Source: Echria macrotheca
Taxonomy: Eukaryota > Ascomycota > Sordariomycetes > Sordariales > Schizotheciaceae
DNA length: 64,000 nucleotides
NCBI GenBank assembly: GCA_030411725.1
Contig: MU839839.1
Location: 124,001 to 188,000 of the forward strand
Reading direction: 5' to 3'
Part shown: positions 9,928 to 21,606 of the stretch, piece by piece
How positions within the stretch are numbered: position 1 is the stretch's first letter
How the letters are laid out: the number at the start of each line of letters is the position of its first letter
Notes under the pieces: model-generated
The model's database searches: none
Seen by the model: only the letters and a program-made list of their open reading frames with translations
What the model was told of the DNA's origin: nothing
Made by a program: the position numbers and the translations under genes

Positions 9928-12900
9928 ATGGTTGCTAAGGGCATTGATATGGAAGCTCTCTCGCCGAGAGACGCAAACGCGCGGCGAATGCCTCCACCGA
10001 ACGAGCTCAAGGCAAAGGCGCCAGTCCAGCTAAAGTCGACCAAGGACAAGGAGCACCCTCCACCACCGCCTAACAATGTCACGGAGCCTCCAAGTTCGGA
10101 TCGAAAAGAGGGCGCGGTGTACCAGGTCGGGAAGCTGCTTGGAAAGGGTGGCTTTGCTATCTGCTACGATGGAAAGCTTGCGGGCACGTCGAAGCGGTAT
10201 GCGCTGAAGATCGTAAAGTGTCAAATGCCCACAAAGATGGAGCAGAAGGTGGGTTACCATTATGTTGATCTGAACAGAAACTGACCCTTCCAAGTTCCAA
10301 ACCGAGCTTCAGATCCACTCCAAGATGCGCCATCAGAATATCGTCCAGTTTCACCGCGCGTTCACCTTCGAAAGCTGCACGTATCTGGTTCTCGAACTAT
10401 GCCCCAATGGCTCCCTCATGGATATGGTCAAGCGGCGCAAAGGCCTCACCGAGCCTGAGGTCCGGTTCTACGGCATCCAGATTGCCGGAGCGATCAAGTA
10501 CATGCATGCGAAGGGCATCATCCATCGTGACCTCAAGATGGGAAATATCTTTCTCGACAGATATATGAATGCGAAAATCGGCGATTTCGGCCTGGCGGCC
10601 CTTCTTCTTACCGGAAAAGACATGCAGATCATGCGCAGGACGACTCTCTGTGGAACGCCCAACTACATCGCGCCTGAAATTCTGGAGAAGGGGAAGAAGG
10701 GACACGACCACATGGTCGATATCTGGAGTCTGGGCATCATCATGTTGGTGTCCCCCGTCCGTTTCACTGCTCTACCGCTGACATGAAGCAGATTCGCGAT
10801 GCTTACCTCCAAGCCGCCGTTCCAATCCTCGACGACCGACGAGATCTATCGCCGCGCACGAGACAGGGACTACGAATGGCCAAACCCCGAGACATCGCAG
10901 AAGTACATCAGCCATGAGGCAAAAGATCTTGTCGCGACAATGCTGCAAGACGCTGATATGAGACCCGAGCCAGATGCAATTGTCCAGCATCCGTTCTTCA
11001 TTGCCGGTCATCTTCCACTGGCCGCCGATATGACAACCAAGCTGCGGGAAGCTCCTCCCGAGAACTCCAAGTTCTACGAGTCACTGGGCAACCGCAGCCC
11101 CCAAGAAATTCTCGACAACACTCGCAACGTTCGAGCGATGTGCCGTGACTGTAGTGTAGGACCATGGACCGACTCGAAGCTTGTTTTCAAGAATATCTGG
11201 AGAGAAATGGCCGAGGAAGAACAGAACGGACTGACTCCGGCCATCCCTCTTGCGGAGGGTATTGTGTACCGTCCGTTCGACGAAGTGAAGAACGAACAGA
11301 AACTTCAGGCTCGTCTCGTACAGCAGCGTGCTCAGGAGGCACAGCTGGCCAAGGAGACCAAGGTGGCACAGGCTCAGCAGACACAACTCGCCGAGGGGAC
11401 GGCTGAATTTAGCAGTTTTGGTCAGACACCCTTGGAGAAGCGACCGATGACTGGACTCCTGCGCGCCCCTCCCCAAAGCTTCGCAGCTCAGCAAAGGGCC
11501 CAGAACAAACCGACAGCGACCACCGCAGTTTCTCGTGCACAGACTGTGACAGAGAAAGGGTCAGGGAGCCAACGTCTCCGATCAGTGAGGGAGGCGCCTG
11601 CTGAGGCACCTCAAGCCACGGATGAGCCAGCTCAGTTTGCGAAAGCGGCGACGCGCAGTCTCCGGAGTAATTTCACACTCTCGAGAAGCCAGGCGGCGGC
11701 ACTCAAAGATCCATCTGCCCAGCGTCAACCAGCGCAAGCTAGTTCCTCGAAGGCGGCGGCGCAGGAGGAGAGGCTCTCGCTATTCAGCCCTTCTGATTAT
11801 CAGGAGGTCGTGACCGGGACGCGGCCGGACGTGGTTTTGGATCGCCTTCAGAAGTTGCAGGCTGAACTGGAACGCGCTCTCAACTCGCGATCCATGGCCT
11901 TGATGTCGACCAAAGAAAAGACGCCGTCACCTCCCCATATTGTGGTGAAGTGGGTGGACTATACGAACAAGTTTGGTCTTGGATATATCCTGAATGACGG
12001 AAGCGTTGGCTGCATCCTCCGAGGTATTCCATCTCAAGAAGGATCGCAGAACGGAACGCTGCCTCCGGCTTGTATGCTTGTCCCGGGAGCAGAACGGCAC
12101 TGTCATCGCAAAGATGATGTGACATATAGCGATCGGCACCAGATTATTCCGATGAACAACCGCATCCTTTTTTACGAGAACAATGGCGAAGAGGGTTTCA
12201 CGAGAGTCAGGGTCTCGGCGGAAACCTTCCGGCTGCCGGTGTATCCGGACGGCTCCATTGGCAAGCTCTCGGCAGGAAAGGATATCTACGACCACCGCAA
12301 GAGAGAAAGGATTGTTCTGTGGAAGAAGTTTGCCAACTATATGATTCAGTATGGTCGGGAGCCAGGTCAGACGGAAGAGGGTCCTATTCATGTGCCGACG
12401 ATCACGGATCCTACCGCGCCGCCATCCGATATCGTTACGTTCTATCAACGGTTCGGAGATGTCGGATGCTGGATGTTTTGCGATGGCCACATGCAGGTTA
12501 GTTTTGTTCCAGGCTATATGGCTGTCTTGATGCTGACGAGATTTCCAGTTCAACTTTCCGGATCACACCAAGATTGTGCTTGACTCGACCGGCACCTGGT
12601 GCCACTTTTGGCATCTCCCGCAAGAGGCGGCCAAGCTTCTGGAGGAGACGGGTTCGCTTATGGAGTCAGCCCTGGATGGAAGATCGGTTTTGTCCTATCC
12701 GCTCCAGACCTTACTCAACTTCACGGCGCCGCCCCGCCAGCCGGCGGCCCGAGCCGGTCTTCGGAGCGCCAGCAACCCGACCAAGCACCGTCCCGAGATC
12801 CGACCAGAGCTACAGGGCATCCCTGGGGCCAACCATCTGCGACGCAAGATTGAGTTCATCCGGGACGTGATCCGCGAGTGGAACATGAATGGCGGCATTG

Positions 12901-13100
12901 GCAACAGCGACATGAGCCGCGAGAAGCGATTGCGGTGGACGGGCGTGCGCGAGACCAAGAATGTTCCGATCCCGGCGAAGCACGTGTGGGTTACCATTGG
13001 GGCCCGGAACGGCGACGAGCGTTTGTCAGCTTGGGTTGATCCGAGAAACCCAGCTGAGCTGGGAGCGGATATTGACGAGACGAAGAAGTCTACTCGTTAG
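9928..13100 (+). CDS. Polo-like serine/threonine kinase
   Basis: Exons 9928-10248, 10295-10743, 10792-12496 and 12549-13100 (introns 46, 48 and 52 nt) give 1008 aa. The kinase domain spans about residues 63-325: glycine loop GKGGFA, lysine in YALK, catalytic HRDLKMGN (near 184), DFG (near 204) and an activation loop with RRTTLCGTPNYIAPE. A linker of about 310 residues rich in Q and A follows. Polo box 1 starts near residue 638 (VVKWVDYTNKFGLGY, with the Trp that contacts phosphopeptide). Polo box 2 carries the His-x-Lys phosphate pincer in FPDHTKIVL. This is the mitotic kinase of the Plk1/Cdc5/Plo1 family, which docks on primed phosphoproteins at spindle poles, kinetochores and division sites. 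Fungal polo kinases of about 1,000 aa are usual, longer than yeast Cdc5. The annotated ATG is the first in frame; a second lies at 9949. Intron 1 ends CAAG, an uncommon acceptor. Confidence 0.95.
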
Positions 13101-16100
13101 AGCAGGAGGGATGTATATTGGAGTATAAAGTGTTGGTATCCTACCAGGTGCCCTCCTGGTTTGGTGGATTATGTTTTCCCAGCCTGGCTTTGGCTGGTGA
13201 GTTGGGGTTTAAGCGCGGTTGGATGGTCATGATTACAGGCAACTGTTTGGGGGATAAGGGGTGGGGGTTGCGAATATTGCTGGAGTTCTTTCTGAGCACT
13301 CATTCTGGTGTTGGGTTTTCCTCGTTCATAATGATAACTGCCATGAGGATATGGCTTCTCTGGGGACTGGGTTTCGTGTAGCATTTGGTATGTGTCGGTA
13401 GTTTATAAGCCTGTTGTTGGTGTAGCCTCGCTGGTTGGATGGGTATAGCTGTGTCTTGTCTACTGTTTATTGCGGTTATTGTGCTTTGGACGATACAAGA
13501 GGCTGTTCTGGAGTTGAACGTGCCTTGTATATCGTGTTGGCCTCAGGTCGAAGAAAAGAAGGGGTTGAGTTTCTGGAATGTGTGGTAAGACGATGGATGG
13601 ATGGTTGGTAGACGGGTACCCCTTTTTTGGGGTGTGTGAATATCTAAGGAGACCCCAGCTGGAACAGGGTGAACAGGGTGGGTGACCGCGTTGGATTGTT
13701 TGGTTGCTTATCGCTTGCGTACGGGGCAGACGCACGCACGGTTATACAGGATATCTCTCTCACGTTTGCCCCCACCCCCAATATACCAAAATCTAGGTCT
13801 ATGCCGTGATGTATTGGACAACCTTGGGTGTGGCGTGTGTGTGTGTGTAGGGGATATGGGGATATTGTGAGAAATGTACCTACAGTTCAGAACTCCCTGT
13901 TTCTTCTGCAAGTAATCCACTGCAGACCGCCGAATCGCCCGCATTAGGTATTTGGAAATTTGGACTACACTAAAGGAGCCTTGCAGAAACGGGGGTTCTG
14001 TTCTTTCTGACTATAGGTAGGTAGGTATGTGAGGGTTCATCATCCGTGACGATGACTAAAGATGGTGTGTGGTGTTGTTGTTGGCATGGGTTTCTCTGGG
14101 TTCCATTTTATGTATGTGTATATGTGTATAGATAGTCTGGCTGGTTTTGATATGGTAACTATTGTCGGTCTGTCTGGTGTGGCGCCGGTAGACAGTAGAC
14201 AGGGTCTTGGACTCCACTCAGGGAGGGAAACGCGCATGTTTCTGTGTCTTCTATAACTCTGCTTACTGTGGTACTAATCTACTCCGTCGTCACAGATATC
14301 CAACCGGTGATTTCCCGGTTCTCGATTTTGTGGATAATAGGTATGCTCGTTCTACTTATTCATGGTGTCCTAGGATCCAACAGTTTGCCTGTGATGGTTA
14401 TAAGACGCCTTACAATTGCGTTGCGGGCACTGTTGGGAGTTACCTAGTCCGTCCAACCATGGCTGGCGCCGAGGCTGTTTACAGTCAAACCTCTGGTCTC
14501 TCCCTTTTACACCGACCGCACTCAAGAGGTTTCAACTATGCCCCCCTTCCACCCCTTAGCAGCACGTCAAACTGTGGAGATGGACAGTAGATACGGACAC
14601 ATGAGTAGCAGGCCAAAGAAAGCAGGCACCTAGGTAGGTACGCCACCGCAACCGCGGCACGCGCGGCGTCGCACATTGCTCCGATGTTCTCGGGCCCTTG
14701 CATATTACGTATACCGTGCGTAGGTACCTACATACGTACATACAAGTGGCACGAGGCTGCTTCCGAAGAGGGCGTCCGTCGTAAGCGGGTTGTTGTCCCA
14801 GCGCCACGGTAATGACTGAGAGACCTGCTTCTTCTTCTTCTTTCCGGCAGCCCGGCCTGGGCCTGGGCCTACACTAGTGTAGTCCGTCCACAAGGTCTGT
14901 CCTGTCCTGTCCTGTGCAGGGCAGAAAAACTCGTTCCAGGAGTGGTGGATCCCGTCTGTGGAGAAAGTATTGGCATCAAGAGATATGGATTTCACGGCTG
15001 CTTTCCTTTCGCCTTGCACCCCCTTATCCATCCGCCGCCTAGTGAGTACACTAGCTCCCGAGGCCGCCGTAGGTAGTGTACTAGGCGGGATGGGAGATAG
15101 ACTCGGAGAGATTAGTGTAGACACATCAGACAACAAGACAGGCGACTCATCAATAGTGTAGGAGACAAAGTGTGTGGTGGTGGAGCTGGCCCGGGAGCGC
15201 ATGCGGTGGAATGGGCGCATTGGAAGAGCCGATAATAGTACGAGTAGCCCGGGCGCCAAATGTGGAGTGGCAGCGCCATGAACTTGGCCCGGTGGCCACT
15301 TTGACCCGTGGAGACTTTGTTTCCTGTTGAAGCGTAGTCTGCTGTGTCTCGGAGGGGCTGCTCATTAACGCGGCGATCCAGGCGTATCCTTGGCTGGAAT
15401 GCATGCGAGCTGGCAATGCGGCTGAGAGAGAAGAGCGGTCTTTCACATGGCGACGTCGTATGACTGGTCCCTCTTTGCGTTGGATAGGAGGCTGGAAGAG
15501 TGAGTGCTTGCCGTGTAGTGTGTGGTTGACATATTGGGTAGTATGAGACTACTACGGCGGCTTCCGGGCTGAGTTTTCTTTAGGGGGCGTCATTTCGTGT
15601 TATCGCCGCCGCACAAGAGGGCCCCTCAATTTCTGTGTGTTCCCATCGCAAACCGATGTCAGGTGGAGACGTGTCCGAACATCCGAGTGTTCAGTCGAAA
15701 GCCTTGTCAAAGTCTTGGTTTCTCCCGACCCCTAGGGTCTTGGCGGTAGGGCAACTCACACGGGCTCGCGGGAGGACTCCAGCGAAGTGACGAGGTGGGC
15801 TGGCTCGTCCTCGTAGGGACGGTTGCCGAGAGACAAACGATACAATGCTGGGTACGGAATGCTATGCGAGACGCCAAATACTCCGATGCCCGAGACATGG
15901 AAGCGGCCACGAGATGTTGTTCGAAGGGGTCCCCGCTTGATCTAGACAACTTGCGATGTCAGTGATTTGGAGCATTCGCAGACAGACAGGACAAGATTAT
16001 TCCAAAGCCGTTGGATAGGTTTGACTCCAAGACGGGGTAAGTGGTGTCGAGGTTCGGGGCACTTCGTGTTGACGAGACCCATCAAAGCAACATTCGTCCA

Positions 16101-17051
16101 AAATTGCAGAGAGCGAAGGATTGGGGCCCGCATGGCAAATAACGTGGAATCCATCGCAGCAAAGATATTGAGGCCGTCTCCGCTGTATCACAGAATGCGC
16201 GTTCGAAAGAGGAAGGTCTGGGGATGAATTCTGTCGTGTTACCAGATATTCCGTACGGAATGGTGAGTCGAGGAATTGACGTTCGAATTGAAGAGCCCAG
16301 GGGGTGCGCCACAAGAGTTTAATCCCACAGAATCCAGACTGGCCTGTGGTTTTTATCGCTCCCCATTGGACCATCTCAAGATGCAAATCGGTGGCGTCGA
16401 CAGGGGCAACAAACGTACACAGGACGCACCTTCTTCAACTCAGCATCCTCGTATCTGATCACCACCCCGCAGTCGTTTTTGCATGGCGACATGGTCTTAC
16501 CACACACGACTCCCGACAGAGACTAAACCGCCTATTGTTGCCTTGGCAGTCAGTTCATCTTCAACATCTGATCCGAGTTCCGACAAGACCTTTCAGCCTC
16601 TGGGCCCACCACAGCTGCAACGGCTGCAGGATACCCCCCTCTTCGAGGACAAGATGAGATGAGGACGAGCTATCCCGACAAGGACGAGCAAGCCGACACG
16701 GACGAAGCGACGCGACTGGCAGCCATATCGTGACCGGGTCTCCCATCGCCAATGGATCAAGGTCCACCCGACCGTGGCTTGGCCGCCTGGAAGCTGGCAA
16801 TAGCCTTGGTCTAGTCCTCGGCACCCTGTCCATCCCGTACTCTTGGGCGCAAATGGAGCCGCCTTGCTTTCCTGGAAGAGAACCCTGTCCTGGCCATGAC
16901 CATGGACCTGGTTTTCGTTCCCTCATATAGATAGCTTCTAGCTCTCCACACGCTCGTTCCTCTCTCCTCACGTCAGTCCGCTGGCTCAGTCGCTCGTTAG
17001 CCCACCTCTTTGCCGTGAAAGCGTCCAGCTTGGACGCCAAGCATCACGATC
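13101..17051. other. Gene-free tract between polo kinase and WSC oxidase
   Basis: About 3.95 kb with no supportable gene. The left third (13100-14300) is T/G-rich and probably begins with the polo kinase 3' UTR. Around 14870-15530 the octamer-like TAGTGTAG recurs in variants, and TAGG-type repeats occur near 14010, 14635 and 14720. The longest frame (184 codons, minus, 14705-15259) has no known domain, a lysine run, and no conserved-looking splice partner. The last few hundred bases are the promoter and leader of the gene at 17052. Confidence 0.5.
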
Positions 17052-20000
17052 ATGAGGTCTACACTCGTTTCTTCCCTTCTTTGGGTCTCGGTAAGACAGC
17101 CTGACGGCCAGGCGAGACACCTGGACTAACCTTCAGCAGTTACCCCTTTCTTTGGCCCAGCTCTCCATTCCCGCGACCCTTCCCGACTCCTGGTCTTCGG
17201 AAGGATGCTGGACCGATGTGCCCGGACGAACCATCGGCGCTGCTGGCTTCGCAAACGCTACCGGCATGACCATTGAGTCATGTATCGCCTACTGTGATAC
17301 CCGCGGCTTTGCCTACGCCGGAGTCGAGTACTCGGTCGAGTGCTTCTGCGGTAACACCTTGGCTGCCACCGCTGCCCAGGCTCCGGCTACCGACTGCAGC
17401 ATGCCGTGCTCCGGAGACGCAACACAACCTTGCGGCGGCCCTAGCCGACTCAATCTTTTCCACAGCACCGCCATCGTCGGGCCCCAGGTCAACCCCGGAG
17501 TCAATGGTTTCGTTCATATGGGCTGCTACTCCGAGGGCACCACCGGCCGCGCCTTGACCTACGGTGTGAGCGGTGCCGTGGTCCCGGCTGCCCAGATGAC
17601 GGTTGATAAGTGCACTGCCGCCTGTCTTGCCGCCAATTTTCTCCTTGCCGGTGTGGAATATGGAGGTGAATGCTACTGTGGCAACTCGATCGCCAACGGC
17701 GGCGCTCCAGCTACCGGCTGCGACATGCTCTGCAATGGCAACAGCTCCGAATACTGCGGCGCTGGGAACCGTCTCAATGTTTATACTCGTGGTCAGCTCC
17801 CTTCGACTTCGACAACCGCAGCGTAAGGATTTCTTGACAGTATATCTTTGTTCTAGTCTAACACCATTTAGCGCCACCACGTCAGCCAGCACTGTCGCTT
17901 CCGCAACGGTGACCGAAGCCGTCCCGACCGCACCCGTCCCGACCGGACCTGCTCAGCCGACCGAAGTCGGCGCCTATGAGTGGTATGGATGCCAGACCGA
18001 GGCTACCGGTATGCGGGCACTAAGCGCGGCGACCTTCGCGTCAGATGACATGACATTGGAAGCCTGCCAGGCCTTCTGCTCGGCTTATACGTACTTTGGC
18101 GTCGAGTATGCGCGCGAATGTTACTGCGGTAACTCCTTCAACGCTGGATCGCTCGCCGCCCCGGCCTCTGACTGCAGCTACACCTGCTCAGGAGATCCGT
18201 TCCAGTACTGCGGCGCTGGCGATCGTCTCTCCGTCTACGCGCGAAGCGGCACCCCTCCGCCCAGCTCGACTTTGGCATCACCCAGCTCCAGCGCTGCTCC
18301 CACCCCCGCCGCGAGTGGCCTCCCGGATGGTTGGGCTGATTACGGCTGCTGGCTTGAGGGCACCACCGGACGGGCCCTCCCCTTCCAGATTCCGGACAGC
18401 CAACTCAACAGCCCGGCAGTATGTGCCAACGCCTGCGCGAGCCGTGGATACAACATCTCGGGAACCGAGTATGGCGTCCAGTGCTTCTGCGGGAATGCCA
18501 TGTACAATGGCGCCATTGCGACAACCGAATCCCAGTGCAGCATGAACTGCCCCGGTGATGCCACTCAGAAGTGCGGTGCCGGAGATAGACTGAGCATTGT
18601 CTCGAACGGTATTCCTCAGGCGTACGCGCCTCCGACCGCCCAGATTGGTGGGCTGGGCGACTGGACTTACCAAGGCTGTGCCGTTGACAACATCGACAAC
18701 AAGCGGACCTTTTACTGGCAAAACTTCTTCCCTGGCGTTATGACGGCAAAGATGTGTCTCGACAGGTGCCACGAATTCGGCTACCACGCTGCCGGTCTCG
18801 AGTATGGCGAGGAATGCTACTGCGGCGATCCCGCCAACATGGCCACGCGCGGCTCTACCTTCCGCCCCGAGATCGAGTGCAACATCGTCTGCCCGGGCAA
18901 TGGCTCGTCGATTTGCGGTGGTCTAGGACGCCTGTCGACCTACTTCTGGACCGGTGAGCCGCTGTACCAGTGGGATTTCCCCACCGACTACCGTGCCGGA
19001 GAGTACCGTTTCCTCATCGACGGCGTGACCATCCCTCTGATCACCCAAGAGACCATCACCGGCAAGGTCTCGTTTGTGTCCAAGTTCGGCACCGGTCCTG
19101 GTAACGAGACCGGAGCCTACGAGCTTGATCTCACCAAGGTCAGCCAGGGCCGGGCCGCCTGGCGCGAACTCCACCTCAAGACGGACGTTTTCTGCGCCGC
19201 CGGAGTGACGCTCCCCGACAAGGCTGGCCGCCAGTTGAACGTTGGCGGCTGGTCCGGAGACTCGACCTATGGTACGCGTCTGTACTGGCCCGGGAAGGAC
19301 TGGGAGGAGGATGTCAACTCGCTCAGTCTCCAGGCCGGCCGTTGGTACCCGACCGCCATGATCATGGCCAACGGCTCCGTCATGGTGATTGGCGGCGAAA
19401 CCGGATCCAACGCCGCGGCCGTCCCTTCGATCGAGATCCTGCCTCCGACCGGAACCCCCCCGTTGTACATGGACTGGCTGGACCGCACCGACCCCAACAA
19501 TCTGTATCCGTTCTGCGCCGTGCTGCCGAGCGGTGGCATTTTCGTGGGTTACTGGAACGAAGCCAGGATCCTCGACGAGGCGACGTTCGAGACGATCAAG
19601 ACGCTGCCCAACGCCCCCGGCGCCCCCAACGACCCGCTCGCCGGACGAACCTATCCCCTCGAGGGCAGCGCCGTGCTCCTGCCGCAGAAGTATCCCTACA
19701 CCGATCCCCTGGGCATCCTGATGTGCGGCGGTTCCACCATCGGTGTCGCCAACGCCCTAGACAACTGCGTGTCCATCTACCCGGACGAGGCCAACCCGAC
19801 CTGGAATCTAGAGCGCATGCCCTCGTTCCGCGTCATGACCATCATGGCTCCCCTCCCGGACGGCACCTACTTCCTAGGCGGCGGCGCCCTCCACGGAGTA
19901 GCCGGGTTCGGGCTGGCGACCGGCCCGAATCTCAACGCGCTGCTTTACGATCCTGCGAAGCCGCTCGGCCGCCGCTTCACCGTCGCCGCCAACACGACGA

Positions 20001-20506
20001 TCGCGCGCCTGTACCACAGCGAGGCCATCACGCTCCTCGACGGCCGCGTTTTAATATCTGGGTCCAACCCGGAAGACGGTCTCAACCCGGAGGAGTACCG
20101 CGTCGAGGTTTTTGTACCTCCGTATCTGCTCAGCGGGCTGCCGCGGCCTAGCTTTGCGCTGGCCGAGGGTAACAGGGACTGGGCGTGGGGCCAGACGGAT
20201 ATCCCATTTACTCTGAGCACGCCGGCGCAGAACGGGGCTATTACTGTGACCCTTCTCGGGTCGGTGTCGAGCACGCACGGGAATTCTATGGGCGCGCGCA
20301 CCATCATGCCCAAGGTTACCTGTGTTGGCACGTCGTGCACGGTCGATGCGCCTCCCGACAGGTATACGTGCCCGCCGGGCTGGTATCAGTTCTTTGTGCT
20401 TGATGGTGGTGTCCCGGCTGTTGGCGTCTATGTCCGTATCGGCGGCGACCCGGCGCAGTTGGGCAACTGGCCGGACGCACCTGGTTTTTCGGTTCCGGGT
20501 GTTTGA
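17052..20506 (+). CDS. Secreted copper radical oxidase (glyoxal oxidase type) with five WSC domains
   Basis: Exons 17052-17090, 17140-17822 and 17872-20506 (two 49-nt introns) give 1118 aa. The tiny first exon supplies a signal peptide (MRSTLVSSLLWVS then LPLSLAQ). Five WSC modules begin near residues 34, 139, 276, 394 and 504, each with the cysteine signature E/QC-Y/F-CGN/D; a Thr/Ser/Pro-rich linker separates modules 2 and 3. From about 603 follows a glyoxal-oxidase beta-propeller with a DUF1929 C-terminus. Visible ligands are the cross-linking Cys in VFCAAG (about 681), Tyr in GRWYPT (about 730), Tyr-His in LYHSEA (about 954) and His in STHGNS (about 1041), matching AA5 copper radical oxidases that oxidise aldehydes or alcohols to yield H2O2. 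WSC domains are glycan-binding modules, so wall or polysaccharide targeting is likely. No C-terminal membrane anchor is seen. The substrate cannot be told from sequence. The first intron may end 3 nt earlier, which would add one Gln. Confidence 0.93.
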
Positions 20507-21606
20507 GTCCCTCTCTTCTTGTGTCTATCGTTAATGTACCTGTACCTCTATGAATATACCACGTATACGCTCTAACGAAGCTCGGTTTGCGGACGGAGTA
20601 TGTAATTATTTGATTCAGTAATGTATGTAGTCTCCAAGCTGTATGTATCCTAGCATGTGAAGTATTTCTCTTGTGAACAGGCCCTTGGAATTATTGCAGC
20701 TGGAATTATTGCAAGTGTCACACTTGCCGGTCTGGTACTTGCCGTTACGTTAGCTACATGAGGTCCCCTCTGTTGTTCTGCGCCGCCGGGCATCATGTCT
20801 TCGACTGGATGTGTGAACTGTGAAGTACCAGCCAAGGGAAATAATTCCAAATCGACCCCACATGTTCCGCGACTTATACGCAGCCCGATAACGGGATCAC
20901 ACGCTCGGCATGCTGCTGCTGTGCCCCTGCCTCACCCGACCAGACCGCCCGTCAACACACGCACCCATACACGCACAGATAAGTCTCAGAGAGATCCCGT
21001 TTCGAGTCTTCCGAGAGAAAATGCCAAGACATTTCATGGAGGAACTAGTCTTGGAGGTTGGAAGGTTGCAGGTGTTGATAACCCCTGCAGGAGTGATTCC
21101 AAACCGGTATGGCCAATCATATCTCTCCGCCCCCTTCGTTCCGCTCGGCACTTGGCCACGCACGTTTCTCTGTTTACTTGACTTTTTTTTCTCCTGCTGT
21201 TTTGCTGGTTCTGGTTCTGGGTTTTGTGTGAGTAGTTCACAGACTCTCTCTCTTCTCGCCTTGAGGGATGGGTTCATGATTTTTCCATTACCACCGTAAT
21301 TTCAGGTTTGTCATGTTCGTACGGTAGCCCCCAAAGATGATGAAATTCATAGCCCCCATACCCCCGGTTGGATATCCTACCTTACATACCCACCCAACTC
21401 CGAAACTCCCTAGATATCGTAGATTGTTCATACCGCGTCACATCACCCTAACCAAACCAGACCAACCCAAGCCCATCTGCACCTTCGTTCGTTTCCCCGT
21501 CCATTCCATTCCACCCAACAAGCCAAACTAGACCAGACCAAAGCCAAACTAGACCAGACCAGACCAGACCAGACCAGACCAGACCACCAGCCAGCCAGCC
21601 AGCCCA
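20507..21606. other. Convergent intergenic region with C-rich skew
   Basis: Between the convergent WSC oxidase and bZIP genes. No gene is seen. From about 21310 rightward the plus strand becomes very C-rich and G-poor, with CCAAC/ACCAG-type low-complexity sequence that runs on into the bZIP 3' coding end. Confidence 0.6.
21550..21588. repeat. GACCA pentanucleotide repeat
   Basis: About seven tandem GACCA units followed by CCAGCCAGC units, just beyond the stop codon of the bZIP gene in its likely 3' UTR. Shorter copies of the motif occur at about 21455 and 21530. Confidence 0.85.

Noticed and set aside
13660..13700. GGGTGGGTGACC string resembling part of 5S rRNA
   Set aside because: No other 5S blocks nearby; chance match in a GT-rich region.
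14705..15259. 184-codon minus-strand frame
   Set aside because: Some coding-like stretches, but it contains the TAGTGTAG cluster, a lysine run from simple repeat, and no known domain.
19342..20151. 269-codon alternative-frame ORF inside the WSC oxidase gene
   Set aside because: Arg/Pro/His-rich shadow of the oxidase frame, which has all catalytic residues.
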